Shown here: positions 25,234 through 33,921 of the stretch, piece after piece
How positions within the stretch are numbered: the first letter of the stretch is position 1
Layout of the letters: each line of letters begins with the position of its first letter
Assembly: GCA_000980705.1 (NCBI GenBank)
Contig: LBCK01000001.1
Span: 372,001-436,000, forward strand
Direction: 5' to 3'
Length of the DNA stretch: 64,000 nucleotides
Source: Ruminococcus sp. UNK.MGS-30
GTDB lineage: Bacteria > Bacillota > Clostridia > Oscillospirales > Ruminococcaceae
Program-made: the position numbers and the translations under genes
The notes under the pieces: generated by a model
Databases searched by the model: none
Seen by the model: only the letters and a program-made list of their open reading frames with translations
What the model was told of the DNA's origin: nothing

Positions 25234-27633
25234 TTACGCCTCACGCAGTACAGCATCCATGGCAGCCAGTGCTTTCAGCACACGTTTCATGGCTGCATCT
25301 GCCTGCTCATCGGTCAGCGTACCCTCGTGAGAGCGCAGCCGCAGAGAGAACGAAACGCTCTTCTTGCCGGCAGCGATCTGGTCGCCCTTGTATACGTCGA
25401 ACAGAGTCACTTCTTCCAGCAGCTTGCCGGCAGCCTGTTCGATTGCCTCTTCCATCTTGCCAACCGGCAGTGCATCATCGCACAGCAGGCTCAGGTCACG
25501 GGTGATTGCCGGGAACTTCGGCAGCGGACGATAGGTCACTTCTGCCTCTGCCATCTCAGCCATTTCCTGTACCAGCAGCTTTGCCACATAGGTTCTGGTG
25601 CCGATGCCGTAGGTTTTCTGTACGGTCGGGTGCAGCTCGCCCAGGTAGCCGATGGGTGTTTCGCCGCTGAGGATCACTGCACTTCTGCCCGGATGGAGCG
25701 CACAGCATTCCTCAAAGACACCCTCTGCCTCAGACGGACGCACATAGGTGCATTTCGGCAGACGCAGTTCCTTCAGCAGCGCATCCACAGTGCCCTTCAG
25801 TGCAAAGAAATCTGCATCGCCGCCGTACATACCAATGGTCAGACGGTTCGGCTCGGTGGGCAGTGTGTCCGGACCGGTGGGCAGATATTCCTTGCCGATC
25901 TCATACAGTGCCACTGCAGCATTCCGGTTCTTGTAGTTGGTTGCCAGCACATCCAGCATACACGGCAGTGTGGTCGTCCGCATGATGCTGGTGTCCTCAC
26001 CCAGCGGATTGGTGATGGTGATGGTCTTGCGCAGCTTGCTGTCTGCCGGGAGACCGATGCGGTCAAAGCACTTCGGCGAAGTGAACGAATAGGTCAGTGT
26101 GCCGTAGTATCCCAGACCTACCATGGTCTGTTCTGCCTTCCGCAGGAACTGCTGCTGCGGTGTCAGCTGTGCCTCAGCCACGCCACGGATGACTGTGGAC
26201 GGGATGTTGTTGTAGCCGTAGATTCTTGCAACTTCCTCTGCGATATCCGCCGGGCGCTCCAGGTCGATCCGGAAACTGGGCGATACGCAGACATCGCCTT
26301 TCACCTGGATATCCAGGGATTCCAGTGTCTTTACCATCTCTTCCCGGGAGATCTCTGTTCCCAGGAAACGGTTGATCCAATCCGGATCAAAGGGGATCTC
26401 TGCCGGCTTTGCGGTGCGGTTGTCCACTTCAATGAACTCTGCCACCGGTTCGCCTGCGCCCAGCAGTTCTACCAGTTCCATGGCACGTTTCAGTGTGCGC
26501 TGGCAGCCGTCCGGATCCAGACCCTTTTCATACCGTGCCGATGCGTCAGTACGCATTCCCAGTTTCTTTGCAGTGCGGCGAACCTGTACCGGTTCAAAGT
26601 AAGCGGACTCGAAAATAACGGTATTGGTGTCGTCCATGATGCCGCTGTATTCGCCGCCCATAACGCCTGCAACAGCGATAGGCTTTTCTGCATCGGCAAT
26701 GATAAGCATTTCCGGAGAAAGCTGGCGCTCCTGTCCATCCAGTGTAGTGATGGTCTCGCCGTCCTTGGCATTGCGGACAACGATCTTGCCGTCCTTGACG
26801 TAACGCTGGTCAAATGCGTGCATAGGCTGACCATATTCCAGCATCACATAGTTGGTGATATCCACCAGGTTGTTGATGGGGCGCACGCCGCTGGCACGGA
26901 GCCGTTCCCGCATCCAGCGGGGAGACGGACCGATCTTCACGTTCTTTACCATGCCGGCAATATAGCGAGGGCAGAGCTGTGCATTTTCCACTGCCACAGA
27001 CAGGCTGTCGCTCAGCTTGTCCTCAGAGCCGTGGAATTCCGGCGCTTTCAGATTCAGAGGCTTGCCGAATGTTACGGCAGCCTCTCTCGCCAGACCTACT
27101 ACCGACAGACAGTCCGGACGGTTGGAGGTGATCTCGAACTCCACAGAGGTATCATTCAGACCGATCGCCTCATGGATGTCCTGTCCCGGCTTGCAGTCCT
27201 CTTCAATGAGGAAGATGCCGTCCTCGATGGCATAGGGAAAATCGTGCTTGGTCAGACCCAGTTCACCCAGAGAGCAGAGCATCCCGTTGCTCTCTACGCC
27301 ACGGAGCTTTCCCTTTTTAATATGTACACCGCCGGGCAGATCTGCGCCGATCATCGCCACCGGCACCAGTGCGCCCTCCACAATATTCTGTGCGCCGGTC
27401 ACGATCTGGATCGGTGCATCGCCGCCAACGTCTACCTGGCAGACCTGGAGATGGTCGGAGTTTTCGTGGGGCGTAATGGAAACCAGCTTGCCGACAATGA
27501 CATTCTTGACAGCGTCGCCTTCTGTTTCATAAGTTTCTACCTTAGAGCCGCTCATGGTCATGCCGGCGCAGAATTCCTTGACGGAAACGCCGCAGTCCAC
27601 ATAATCAGCCAGCCATTTCATAGATAAATTCAT
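25234..27633 (-). CDS. pheT: Phenylalanine--tRNA ligase beta subunit
   Basis: The 799-residue beta chain forms an alpha2-beta2 enzyme with PheS. In order: an EMAP/tRNA-binding domain (about 40-150; HENSDHLQVCQVDVG, IVTGAQNI), the B3/B4 editing domain (about 210-390), B5 (about 400-475), the inactive synthetase-like core and the anticodon-binding C-terminal domain (about 705-799; YRPLPKFPAITRDLSL). ATG at 27633 follows GGGAGGT, 17 bp after pheS. Confidence 0.97.
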   Translation of the reverse strand: MNLSMKWLADYVDCGVSVKEFCAGMTMSGSKVETYETEGDAVKNVIVGKLVSITPHENSDHLQVCQVDVGGDAPIQIVTGAQNIVEGALVPVAMIGADLPGGVHIKKGKLRGVESNGMLCSLGELGLTKHDFPYAIEDGIFLIEEDCKPGQDIHEAIGLNDTSVEFEITSNRPDCLSVVGLAREAAVTFGKPLNLKAPEFHGSEDKLSDSLSVAVENAQLCPRYIAGMVKNVKIGPSPRWMRERLRASGVRPINNLVDITNYVMLEYGQPMHAFDQRYVKDGKIVVRNAKDGETITTLDGQERQLSPEMLIIADAEKPIAVAGVMGGEYSGIMDDTNTVIFESAYFEPVQVRRTAKKLGMRTDASARYEKGLDPDGCQRTLKRAMELVELLGAGEPVAEFIEVDNRTAKPAEIPFDPDWINRFLGTEISREEMVKTLESLDIQVKGDVCVSPSFRIDLERPADIAEEVARIYGYNNIPSTVIRGVAEAQLTPQQQFLRKAEQTMVGLGYYGTLTYSFTSPKCFDRIGLPADSKLRKTITITNPLGEDTSIMRTTTLPCMLDVLATNYKNRNAAVALYEIGKEYLPTGPDTLPTEPNRLTIGMYGGDADFFALKGTVDALLKELRLPKCTYVRPSEAEGVFEECCALHPGRSAVILSGETPIGYLGELHPTVQKTYGIGTRTYVAKLLVQEMAEMAEAEVTYRPLPKFPAITRDLSLLCDDALPVGKMEEAIEQAAGKLLEEVTLFDVYKGDQIAAGKKSVSFSLRLRSHEGTLTDEQADAAMKRVLKALAAMDAVLREA

Positions 27634-27650
27634 CGTCTCTTACCTCCCAC

Positions 27651-28670
27651 TCAGAACTGTTCCAGGAATCGATAGTCGTTCTCATAGAGCAGACGCATAT
27701 CGCCGATATTATAGCGGCGCATTGCGATACGCTCCAGACCCAGACCAAAGGCAAAGCCGGAATATACGCTGCTGTCAATGCCGCAGCCCTCCAGCACCTT
27801 CGGGTGGACCATGCCTGCACCCAGCAGTTCGATATAGCCTTCGCCCTTGCACATCCGGCAGCCCTTTCCGTGGCACTGGAAGCACATAACGTCGACCTCT
27901 GCGCTGGGTTCTGTGAACGGGAAGTGGTGGGGACGCAGACGGATCTTGCAGTCATCGCCGTACAGACGCTGCATCAGCAGTTCCAGAGTACCCTTCAGAT
28001 CTGCCATGGTGATGCCCTTGTCTACGACCAGTCCCTCGATCTGATGGAACAGCGGAGAGTGTGTGGCATCCACAGCATCCGAACGGTAAACCCGTCCCGG
28101 AGAGATCACACGGATCGGCGGCTTCTGGTTTTCCATCACGTGTACCTGTACCGAAGAGGTCTGGGTACGCAGCAGAATGTTGTCTGTAATATAAAAGGTA
28201 TCCTGGGTGTCCCGTGCCGGGTGATCCGGCGGCAGGTTCAGTGCCTCAAAGTTGTAGTAATCGTATTCGACCTCCGGACCATCTGCCACGGAAAAGCCCA
28301 TGCCCAGGAAGATCTCCCGGATCTCGTTTTCCACGATGGTCAGTGGGTGCATACTGCCCACCTTCTGCTTTTTGCCGGGGAGCGTGATGTCCAGCGTCTC
28401 GGATTCCAGCTTGTGCGCCAGCATTGCATCTGCCAGCTTTTTCTGCTTTTCCGCCAGGGCATTCTCAATATCGGCACGCACCTGGTTTGCCAGCTGACCC
28501 ATTGCCGGGCGCTCTTCGGCAGAAAGCTTGCCCATCTGCTTGAGGATGCCGGTCAGTTCACCTTTTTTGCCCAGATACTGCACACGCAGTGTCTCCAACA
28601 GCTTGGAATCTGCACAATCCGAAAGTGCCTGCTTGGCAGCGGCACGGATCGCTTCCAGTTGTTCTTTCAT
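27651..28670 (-). CDS. pheS: Phenylalanine--tRNA ligase alpha subunit
   Basis: The 339-residue catalytic subunit has an N-terminal coiled coil (1-85), then the class II motifs: [14 protein letters not shown], the motif 2 region [26 protein letters not shown], and motif 3 [15 protein letters not shown] near the end. ATG at 28670 follows GGAAAGGA. Expression is set by the T-box leader upstream. Confidence 0.97.
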   Translation of the reverse strand: MKEQLEAIRAAAKQALSDCADSKLLETLRVQYLGKKGELTGILKQMGKLSAEERPAMGQLANQVRADIENALAEKQKKLADAMLAHKLESETLDITLPGKKQKVGSMHPLTIVENEIREIFLGMGFSVADGPEVEYDYYNFEALNLPPDHPARDTQDTFYITDNILLRTQTSSVQVHVMENQKPPIRVISPGRVYRSDAVDATHSPLFHQIEGLVVDKGITMADLKGTLELLMQRLYGDDCKIRLRPHHFPFTEPSAEVDVMCFQCHGKGCRMCKGEGYIELLGAGMVHPKVLEGCGIDSSVYSGFAFGLGLERIAMRRYNIGDMRLLYENDYRFLEQF

Positions 28671-28727
28671 AATATCGTTCCTTTCCTCCGCTTTCCTGCG
28701 GTCATTTGGCTCTATGGGACACTTCAT

Positions 28728-28762
28728 AAAAAAAGCCCTGTCCTGCGAAAACAGGACAAGGC
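28728..28762 (-). terminator. T-box-controlled terminator of pheST
   Basis: Stem GCCTTGTCCTG / CAGGACAGGGC followed by seven T in minus-strand sense, directly after the T-box sequence. Confidence 0.9.
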
Positions 28763-29062
28763 AAATGCTTGTTCAAACCACCCATTTTCAAAGAGCCGTC
28801 ACTCTTCTGTCCTTAATGCGAACGCCACATCCAAGCCTAATTCTGGAAAAATGTTTGCACTGCAAGTACACTTTTCCGGGTTCAGCCCAGCCACTCGGAA
28901 GGGAACTTCAGCATATTCCGCCGGACGGGTTCTCAGCGCACCCCGTTCTCTGTACCGGCGGCTCCTTTTCGGCGGCGATGGGATTCCCACCGCAATTTCC
29001 GCATTTTTTCTGTCATGCGGACGCCTCAGTCTATGCCTACTCGCTTCGTCACTGTGTTTTCA
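28728..29062 (-). promoter_or_regulatory. T-box leader (tRNA-Phe) of pheST
   Basis: The minus-strand leader of about 335 bases opens with the Stem I base (GACGAAGCGAGTAGGC), has the distal Stem I GCTGAGAACC region, and a specifier loop with TTC (28905-28903), a Phe codon. The T-box core reads GGGTGGTTTGAAC near 28770-28785; its TGGT can pair with the ACCA end of tRNA-Phe. The core is less canonical than GGGTGGNACCGCG. Uncharged tRNA-Phe would favour antitermination and pheST expression. Confidence 0.88.
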
Positions 29063-29068
29063 AATCAC

Positions 29069-29097
29069 ATTATACCTGCTTTTACAAAAAAAATCAA
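29069..29097 (-). promoter_or_regulatory. Sigma-A promoter of pheST
   Basis: TTGATT and TATAAT with a 17-base spacer on the minus strand, just upstream of the T-box leader. Confidence 0.8.
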
Positions 29098-29117
29098 GTC
29101 CTTTTGAAAATTTTTTC

Positions 29118-29146
29118 TTGAAATTTTTTGCGGCATATGCTATAAT
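29118..29146 (+). promoter_or_regulatory. Sigma-A promoter of the 29325 gene
   Basis: TTGAAA and TATAAT with a 17-base spacer. It is divergent from the pheST promoter 21 bp away. The leader of about 170 bases to the gene start has no recognised structure. Confidence 0.75.
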
Positions 29147-29324
29147 AGAAATTGGGTGATGCAAAAAGAGAAATGTTTTCAGCAACTTGCACAAAAAAGA
29201 TGGGCAAATTCCAATTTTTACTGCAAGACGGTACAGTTTTCTTTTCGGGGCATCCTCAGCAGAACGACAGAAGAACAGGCGGAGACCGAAAATCCGGCTT
29301 GTTCGAAAAAGGAGTTTTACGCAT

Positions 29325-29840
29325 ATGGACAATTTTGCGGAATACATGGTGAAAAAACGTCCGGATTCACAGGACAATGCCAAAAAGGCTGGGATCATCC
29401 TGCTTGCAGTGCTGCTCTGCGCTGCATCTGTATTTCTGGTTTTTGTGACACACATCCCGTTTATCCTGGTCATCACCTGTGCCATTATCTATGGTGCATA
29501 CTACCTCATCTCCGGCACATCGGTGGAATATGAATATGCCGTCACCAACGGAGAAATGGATGTGGACAAGATCATTGCACGCCGGAAACGGGTACACCTC
29601 ATCACGGTGGATGTGGGAAAGTTTGACGCTTACGGCGAAATGACCGACGATATCCCGGACGACACGGAACGAACCGTTGTGCTTTGTGCCGACAACACCG
29701 GCGAGGGCGAATATTACGCCGACCTGGAGACAGAGGAATACGGTGCAACACGCATCATCTTCACTCCCAACGACGCCGTGCAGGATGCCATTGCGGCTGC
29801 GCTGCCCCGTCAGCTCCGTTTCCAGAAAGGGCAGGCATAA
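29325..29840 (+). CDS. Two-helix membrane protein, DUF6106-like
   Basis: The 171-residue protein has an N-terminal cytoplasmic stretch with MVKKRPDSQDNAKK, two adjacent hydrophobic segments (about 25-45 and 47-65) and a soluble C-terminal domain beginning SVEYEYAVTNGEMDVDKI. The layout and this stretch resemble the DUF6106 family of Clostridia; the name is from memory. ATG at 29325 lies 11 bases after AAGGAG. Its stop shares a base with the next gene's start. Confidence 0.7.
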   Translation: MDNFAEYMVKKRPDSQDNAKKAGIILLAVLLCAASVFLVFVTHIPFILVITCAIIYGAYYLISGTSVEYEYAVTNGEMDVDKIIARRKRVHLITVDVGKFDAYGEMTDDIPDDTERTVVLCADNTGEGEYYADLETEEYGATRIIFTPNDAVQDAIAAALPRQLRFQKGQA

Positions 29841-30112
29841 TGGTGCAGCTGTATCTGGAGCTGGGTTATTTTGCCGCAGTCAATCTGGTCGCATTCGCCC
29901 TTATGGGCATCGACAAGCAGCGTGCCAAAAAGCACCTGTGGCGCATCCCGGAAAAGACCTTGTTTCTGGCAGTGATCCTGGGCGGCGGCATCGGCGGCAC
30001 AGCCGGAATGTTTTTCTTCCGGCACAAGACCCGGCACTGGTATTTCCGGTTCTTCTTTCCCCTGCTGGCAGTTTTGCAGGCGGCGGGGCTCATTTATCTG
30101 TACTTTATCTAG
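29840..30112 (+). CDS. DUF1294 family membrane protein
   Basis: The 90-residue protein shows the DUF1294 pattern: FALMGIDKQRAKKHLWRIPE, a Gly-rich helix LGGGIGGTAGMFFF and the RHKTRHWYFR basic motif, with three hydrophobic segments. Function unknown. ATG at 29840 overlaps the previous stop by one base (TAATG), so translation is coupled. Confidence 0.88.
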   Translation: MVQLYLELGYFAAVNLVAFALMGIDKQRAKKHLWRIPEKTLFLAVILGGGIGGTAGMFFFRHKTRHWYFRFFFPLLAVLQAAGLIYLYFI

Positions 30113-30148
30113 TAATCATAAAAAGCAAACCGCAAGGAGGCTTTCACG

Positions 30149-31477
30149 ATGGCAAATCACGTTCTTCAAAAGCTGGGCAGTATGTTCACCGCAGCGATTC
30201 TCTGCGCATCCTGTCTGCCCTTTGGCAGCGTTTCCGCTGCCGGTAACAACACGGCAGATGCCGACATTTCCGAAACGATCCCGAATCTGGTGAAGTCACC
30301 GGAACAGCTGGTACAGGATGCCGAACGAGGCGATTTTCTGACGCTCAGCTATGCCACACTGCTGGACTGCGCCTATTTCGGCGCCGGCTATGCGTCCACC
30401 TTTTCCGAGAAGAATCAGACGCTCCTGGATGTGGATCACTCCGGAAGAATCGACTCCACCGACATTTTCCTGCTGATGTACTGGTGCGCTTATCAGGGTG
30501 CTACCGGCGATTACACAGAGGATTCCATCACATTTCTGAGTGAATGGGATACCGCAAACGGCTCTGTCACAACAGAGACCACACCGCTGGAAACGACGGT
30601 CTTTACAACGGAAGAGACCACGACCACTGCCGCTCCGGCAACCACTGTCTCCTCCGACAGCACAGCGGTAACTACCGCAGACACGACCGTGACAACTGCT
30701 GCGCCAACAACGGAGACAACAACTACGACAACAACTACTACGACCACCACGACAACTACGACCGCAGCCACCACCACGACAACTACGACCGCAGCCACCA
30801 CCACGACAACGACTACCACCACAACGAACCGTGGCGGCGCATGGGCGCAAAAGGATTCTTACCGTGGCGTGGACGTTTCCAAGTATCAGACCAACATCGA
30901 CTGGAAGGCGGTAAAGGCTGACGGCATCGACTTTGCGATGATCCGTGCAGGCTACGGCAAGGTCGCCAACCAGAAAGACCCTTACTTTGAGCAGAACATG
31001 AAAAATGCCAAGGCCGCCGGCATTGCCTGCGGTACATACTGGTACAGTTACGCCACTACCCCGGCTGAGGCAAGGCAGGAGGCAGAGCTTTTCGCCAGCG
31101 TCATCCAGGGATACCAGTTTGAGTATCCGGTGGTTCTGGACATTGAGGACAAGGTGCAGACCGCACTGACCAAGGAACAGGTCTCCGCCGTTATCAACGC
31201 ATTCTGCGAGGTCATGGAATCCAAGGGCTATTACGTTTCCCTGTACAGCTACGCAAGCTTTTTGAACACCTATGTTTATCAGTCGGTTCTGGAGGACTAT
31301 GACATCTGGGTCGCACACTTCAATGTCAGCCGCCCGTCCTATTCCAAGACAAGCTACGGTATGTGGCAGTATTCCAACTCCGGCAACATCAACGGCATCA
31401 ACGGCAACGTAGACCTGGACTACAGCTATAAATGCTATCCCGATCTGATGACAAAGTATCATCTGAATGGGTTCTAA
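30149..31477 (+). CDS. Secreted GH25 lysozyme with N-terminal dockerin
   Basis: The 442-residue protein has a signal peptide (1-30), a dockerin-like module (about 60-118), a Thr-rich linker (about 135-228) and a GH25 muramidase domain (about 235-442). The catalytic domain starts GVDVSKYQTNIDW and holds LDIED with the catalytic Asp/Glu pair. The dockerin is placed N-terminally and only its second loop (DVDHSGRIDSTD) keeps calcium ligands. It would cleave peptidoglycan, either in self-remodelling or against competitors. ATG at 30149 follows AAGGAGG; it may be read with the two genes before it. Confidence 0.92.
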   Translation: MANHVLQKLGSMFTAAILCASCLPFGSVSAAGNNTADADISETIPNLVKSPEQLVQDAERGDFLTLSYATLLDCAYFGAGYASTFSEKNQTLLDVDHSGRIDSTDIFLLMYWCAYQGATGDYTEDSITFLSEWDTANGSVTTETTPLETTVFTTEETTTTAAPATTVSSDSTAVTTADTTVTTAAPTTETTTTTTTTTTTTTTTTAATTTTTTTAATTTTTTTTTTNRGGAWAQKDSYRGVDVSKYQTNIDWKAVKADGIDFAMIRAGYGKVANQKDPYFEQNMKNAKAAGIACGTYWYSYATTPAEARQEAELFASVIQGYQFEYPVVLDIEDKVQTALTKEQVSAVINAFCEVMESKGYYVSLYSYASFLNTYVYQSVLEDYDIWVAHFNVSRPSYSKTSYGMWQYSNSGNINGINGNVDLDYSYKCYPDLMTKYHLNGF

Positions 31478-31492
31478 TGAATTGCTAAAAGC

Positions 31493-31528
31493 AAAGGGCA
31501 TCCTGTTTCCACAGGATGCCCTTTTTAT
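31493..31528. terminator. Bidirectional terminator of GH25 and sortase genes
   Basis: Stem AAAGGGCATCCTGT / ACAGGATGCCCTTT with a TTCC loop and a T-run, between convergent genes. Confidence 0.92.
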
Positions 31529-31551
31529 TTATGTTTGTCGATGTGATGCGC

Positions 31552-32349
31552 TTAATACTCACCCAGACACTGTCCGAACAGAATGCAGCGAATGCCGTCG
31601 TCTGCGCCGGAATTACACGTTTGCAGGGCGATCATTTTATCGCCGTAGGTCGGCGGATCATCGTCCGGCGCATACCAGACAAGCGCCGTGGAGCGTATTT
31701 CCTCGATGTACTTCTGGAACTCTTCCTGGTTCAGTGTGATGCGGTTCCAGTAATCAAACGCTGCGCCGTCCTCGCCGTTCAGCACGGACGATGCCACGAT
31801 GCGGTAGAGATAGCGCTTTTCCAGCGTTGCCACTTCAAAGTAGATGTGCTGTCTGCCCCATTCCTCTTCCTTAAAGCTCTTGACAGAGTGGAACATGGAG
31901 CCGTTGCCCATGTTGTGACCGTAGAGCAGCGTGTTTTCCGTCTCGTTGATCTTGCCACGAAAGTCCTCGAAGATACTGCCGGCAGAACTGTGATTGCCCT
32001 CCCAGTCACGGTCAATATAGTAGGCATTGTCGTCCTTCTGCACAATGGGATAGTCAATGGGTGTATCATTTACATAGACCCAGCCGACCACATCCGGATT
32101 CTTTTCGTGGTGCTGTCTCACCTTTTCCATGTCGATGTGCATGGTGTAGTCATAGGTCACCGTGGTGGTCGTGGTAACGGTGGTGGTCGTGGTGGTTGTC
32201 GTAGTGGTAGTCAGTACCGGAATCGCCTCCGGCGCAGAGACCTTGTCCGCACGGCTGAACACCACAATGCAGATGATTACCACTGCCAGAAGAGCGATCC
32301 CCACAGCGATCAGGATCTTTTCCAGCTGTTTGATTTTTTTGGTTGCCAA
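31552..32349 (-). CDS. Class B sortase with Thr-run linker
   Basis: The 265-residue transpeptidase has an N-terminal membrane anchor (about 11-32), a run of threonines (about 47-64) and a class B sortase domain: IDYPIVQKDDNAYYIDR, the His of LLYGHNM (about 145), the Cys of LQTCNSG (245) and the Arg of GIRCILFG (254). It would attach surface proteins to peptidoglycan; no substrate with a sorting signal is visible here. I start at TTG 32349, seven bases after GGAGG; an ATG at 32400 adds 17 residues that do not look like a start. Own promoter at 32409-32437. Confidence 0.92.
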   Translation of the reverse strand: MATKKIKQLEKILIAVGIALLAVVIICIVVFSRADKVSAPEAIPVLTTTTTTTTTTTVTTTTTVTYDYTMHIDMEKVRQHHEKNPDVVGWVYVNDTPIDYPIVQKDDNAYYIDRDWEGNHSSAGSIFEDFRGKINETENTLLYGHNMGNGSMFHSVKSFKEEEWGRQHIYFEVATLEKRYLYRIVASSVLNGEDGAAFDYWNRITLNQEEFQKYIEEIRSTALVWYAPDDDPPTYGDKMIALQTCNSGADDGIRCILFGQCLGEY

Positions 32350-32408
32350 TTCAATACCTCCAGAACTGCAAATTTTTGTGCATTCCGCACCTCGTTTCAT
32401 TCTATTTT

Positions 32409-32437
32409 AGTATACTGTTTTTTCGTTTTTTTGTCAA
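32409..32437 (-). promoter_or_regulatory. Sigma-A promoter of the sortase gene
   Basis: TTGACA and TATACT with a 17-base spacer on the minus strand. Confidence 0.8.
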
Positions 32438-32447
32438 GCGATTTCCA

Positions 32448-32483
32448 TAAAAAATGATGCCACGGCAGATATCGTGGCATCAT
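32448..32483 (-). terminator. Terminator of the sigma/anti-sigma unit
   Basis: Stem ATGATGCCACG / CGTGGCATCAT followed by a T-run in minus-strand sense, 40 bp past the anti-sigma-like gene. Confidence 0.85.
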
Positions 32484-32522
32484 AACGAGATTTCATTTTT
32501 TCACTTTCCCCAAAACACACTT

Positions 32523-33437
32523 TTACTGTATGGTAAACACATAATACTTTTCTTCGCCCACATACTGGACAGCTACCTGCTGTCTGGGGTCAACGCCTGT
32601 GATGGAATAGATCAGCACCGTGTATGTGTCATCGACATCGCTGCCCTGGGTCACACCATAGCCCAGATAGTTATCCAGCACTCCGCCGGGAACTTCATCA
32701 TAGTTGGTGTCATACGGATTGTTGCGCCAGATCAGCTTATAGTACAGGTAAATGTTCTGCCGGATGGGAACTGTCTCCGTTTCCTGCTCCTTTGAGGTCT
32801 CCGGCAGTGTTGTCACCACCGGTGCAGCCGTTGTCACAATGTCCGCTTTCTTCGAAGTCTCCGCTGCACGGGCCGTCTCCGCCGGCTTGCTGGTCTGCGG
32901 CACAGCAGTCGTTACCGCAGGTGCATTGTGCTTTCCTGTAGTCTGCGGCGCTGTGTTGTCCGCAGGTCCTTCTATCACTTCCGGAATATCTCCCGGTTCT
33001 TCTGCAATGGTTTTCATCTCTGTGTTCGCACTGCTCTGCACCGCCGCATCTGCATCCGATGCCGTTTCCGGCAGAGTGGTTTCTGCGGTCGCCGCAGGTT
33101 CTGTCTCAGTGTCCGGGCGTTCCTCCGGTTCAACCGCAGTCGTGACCGCAGCCGGCGGAACGACCTCCAGCTGGTTGGTGCCGTCCGGCATCTTGCTGTG
33201 GATGGATGCCGCAGCGATCACCACGCAGAGCAGCGCCGCCGTACAGATGCCGGTACTGGTCTGCCAGCGCAGATACCAGGGGCGTTTCTTCTGCGCAGCA
33301 GTTTTCGCATTTTCTGCCGCAGATGCCCGCCGCATGATCTCCAGATACATCCGTTTTTTCGTCTCTTCATCCGGCTGGATCTGTTCCATAGTCTGACGCA
33401 AACACTTTTTCAGCATTTCATCTTCCTGATTTCGCAT
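32523..33437 (-). CDS. Putative anti-sigma factor, membrane-anchored
   Basis: The 304-residue protein has an N-terminal cytoplasmic part of about 65 residues (MLKKCLRQTMEQIQPDEETKK), one membrane segment (about 70-90), a long Thr/Ala/Glu-rich extracellular stretch (about 95-235) and a C-terminal beta-rich portion ending YYVFTIQ. Position and topology, overlapping the end of an ECF sigma gene, suggest a transmembrane anti-sigma factor; no zinc-binding HxxxCxxC motif is seen, so this rests on context. ATG at 33437 follows GGGAGGTG. Confidence 0.65.
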   Translation of the reverse strand: MRNQEDEMLKKCLRQTMEQIQPDEETKKRMYLEIMRRASAAENAKTAAQKKRPWYLRWQTSTGICTAALLCVVIAAASIHSKMPDGTNQLEVVPPAAVTTAVEPEERPDTETEPAATAETTLPETASDADAAVQSSANTEMKTIAEEPGDIPEVIEGPADNTAPQTTGKHNAPAVTTAVPQTSKPAETARAAETSKKADIVTTAAPVVTTLPETSKEQETETVPIRQNIYLYYKLIWRNNPYDTNYDEVPGGVLDNYLGYGVTQGSDVDDTYTVLIYSITGVDPRQQVAVQYVGEEKYYVFTIQ

Positions 33438-33921
33438 ACGGCTCACCTCCCAACACCTTGGACAGTCGTTTTTTCGCCCGATGCAGCAGCGATCGGACTG
33501 TAGATTCCTTTTTTCCCAGCATTCCGGCAATTTCCATGCCGGAATATCCCTCAAAATAAAATAGATACACAACGGTCCGATACGGATCCGGCAGCTGCAT
33601 CACCGCTGTCATCACAGCGGACTCTTCCTCGGGCGGTTCTGTCGCTCCGAGAAAGGCCTCCCAATCTTCAACTTCTTCCCGCTTGGAACGTGACCAGTGC
33701 TGCACCGCATTCTTACAGAGATTTGATGCCGTCACAATCAGCCACGCCTTTGCGTGTGCATCGTCTCCCCAAAGCTGCGGCTGCTGCATCGCCCGCAGGA
33801 ATACCTCCTGCGTCACGTCCTCTGCATCCATCTGATTTTTCAGCCTTACATAGCATATCCGATATACCGTATTGACCTGCCGTGCATAAAACTGCGCAAA
33901 AGTGGTTTCATCCTGCGGCAC
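33418..33921 (-). CDS. ECF-type RNA polymerase sigma factor
   Basis: The 167-residue protein has sigma region 2 (VYRICYVRLKNQMDAEDVTQEVFLRAM) and region 4 (LPDPYRTVVYLFYFEGYSGMEIAGMLGKKESTVRSLLHRAKKRL) joined by a short linker, without regions 1 or 3. It should direct a small stress or envelope regulon. The start is probably GTG at 33921, after AGGGGG; a GTG at 33945 is less well placed. It overlaps the putative anti-sigma gene by 20 bases. Confidence 0.9.
   Translation of the reverse strand: MPQDETTFAQFYARQVNTVYRICYVRLKNQMDAEDVTQEVFLRAMQQPQLWGDDAHAKAWLIVTASNLCKNAVQHWSRSKREEVEDWEAFLGATEPPEEESAVMTAVMQLPDPYRTVVYLFYFEGYSGMEIAGMLGKKESTVRSLLHRAKKRLSKVLGGEPYAKSGR

Noticed and set aside
25327..27627. 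766-codon open frame opposite pheT
   Set aside because: Antisense shadow of pheT, with no recognisable protein features.
30296..31501. 401-codon minus-strand frame across the GH25 gene
   Set aside because: Shadow of the GH25/dockerin gene; Gly/Arg/Cys-rich text comes from the Thr-rich linker complement.
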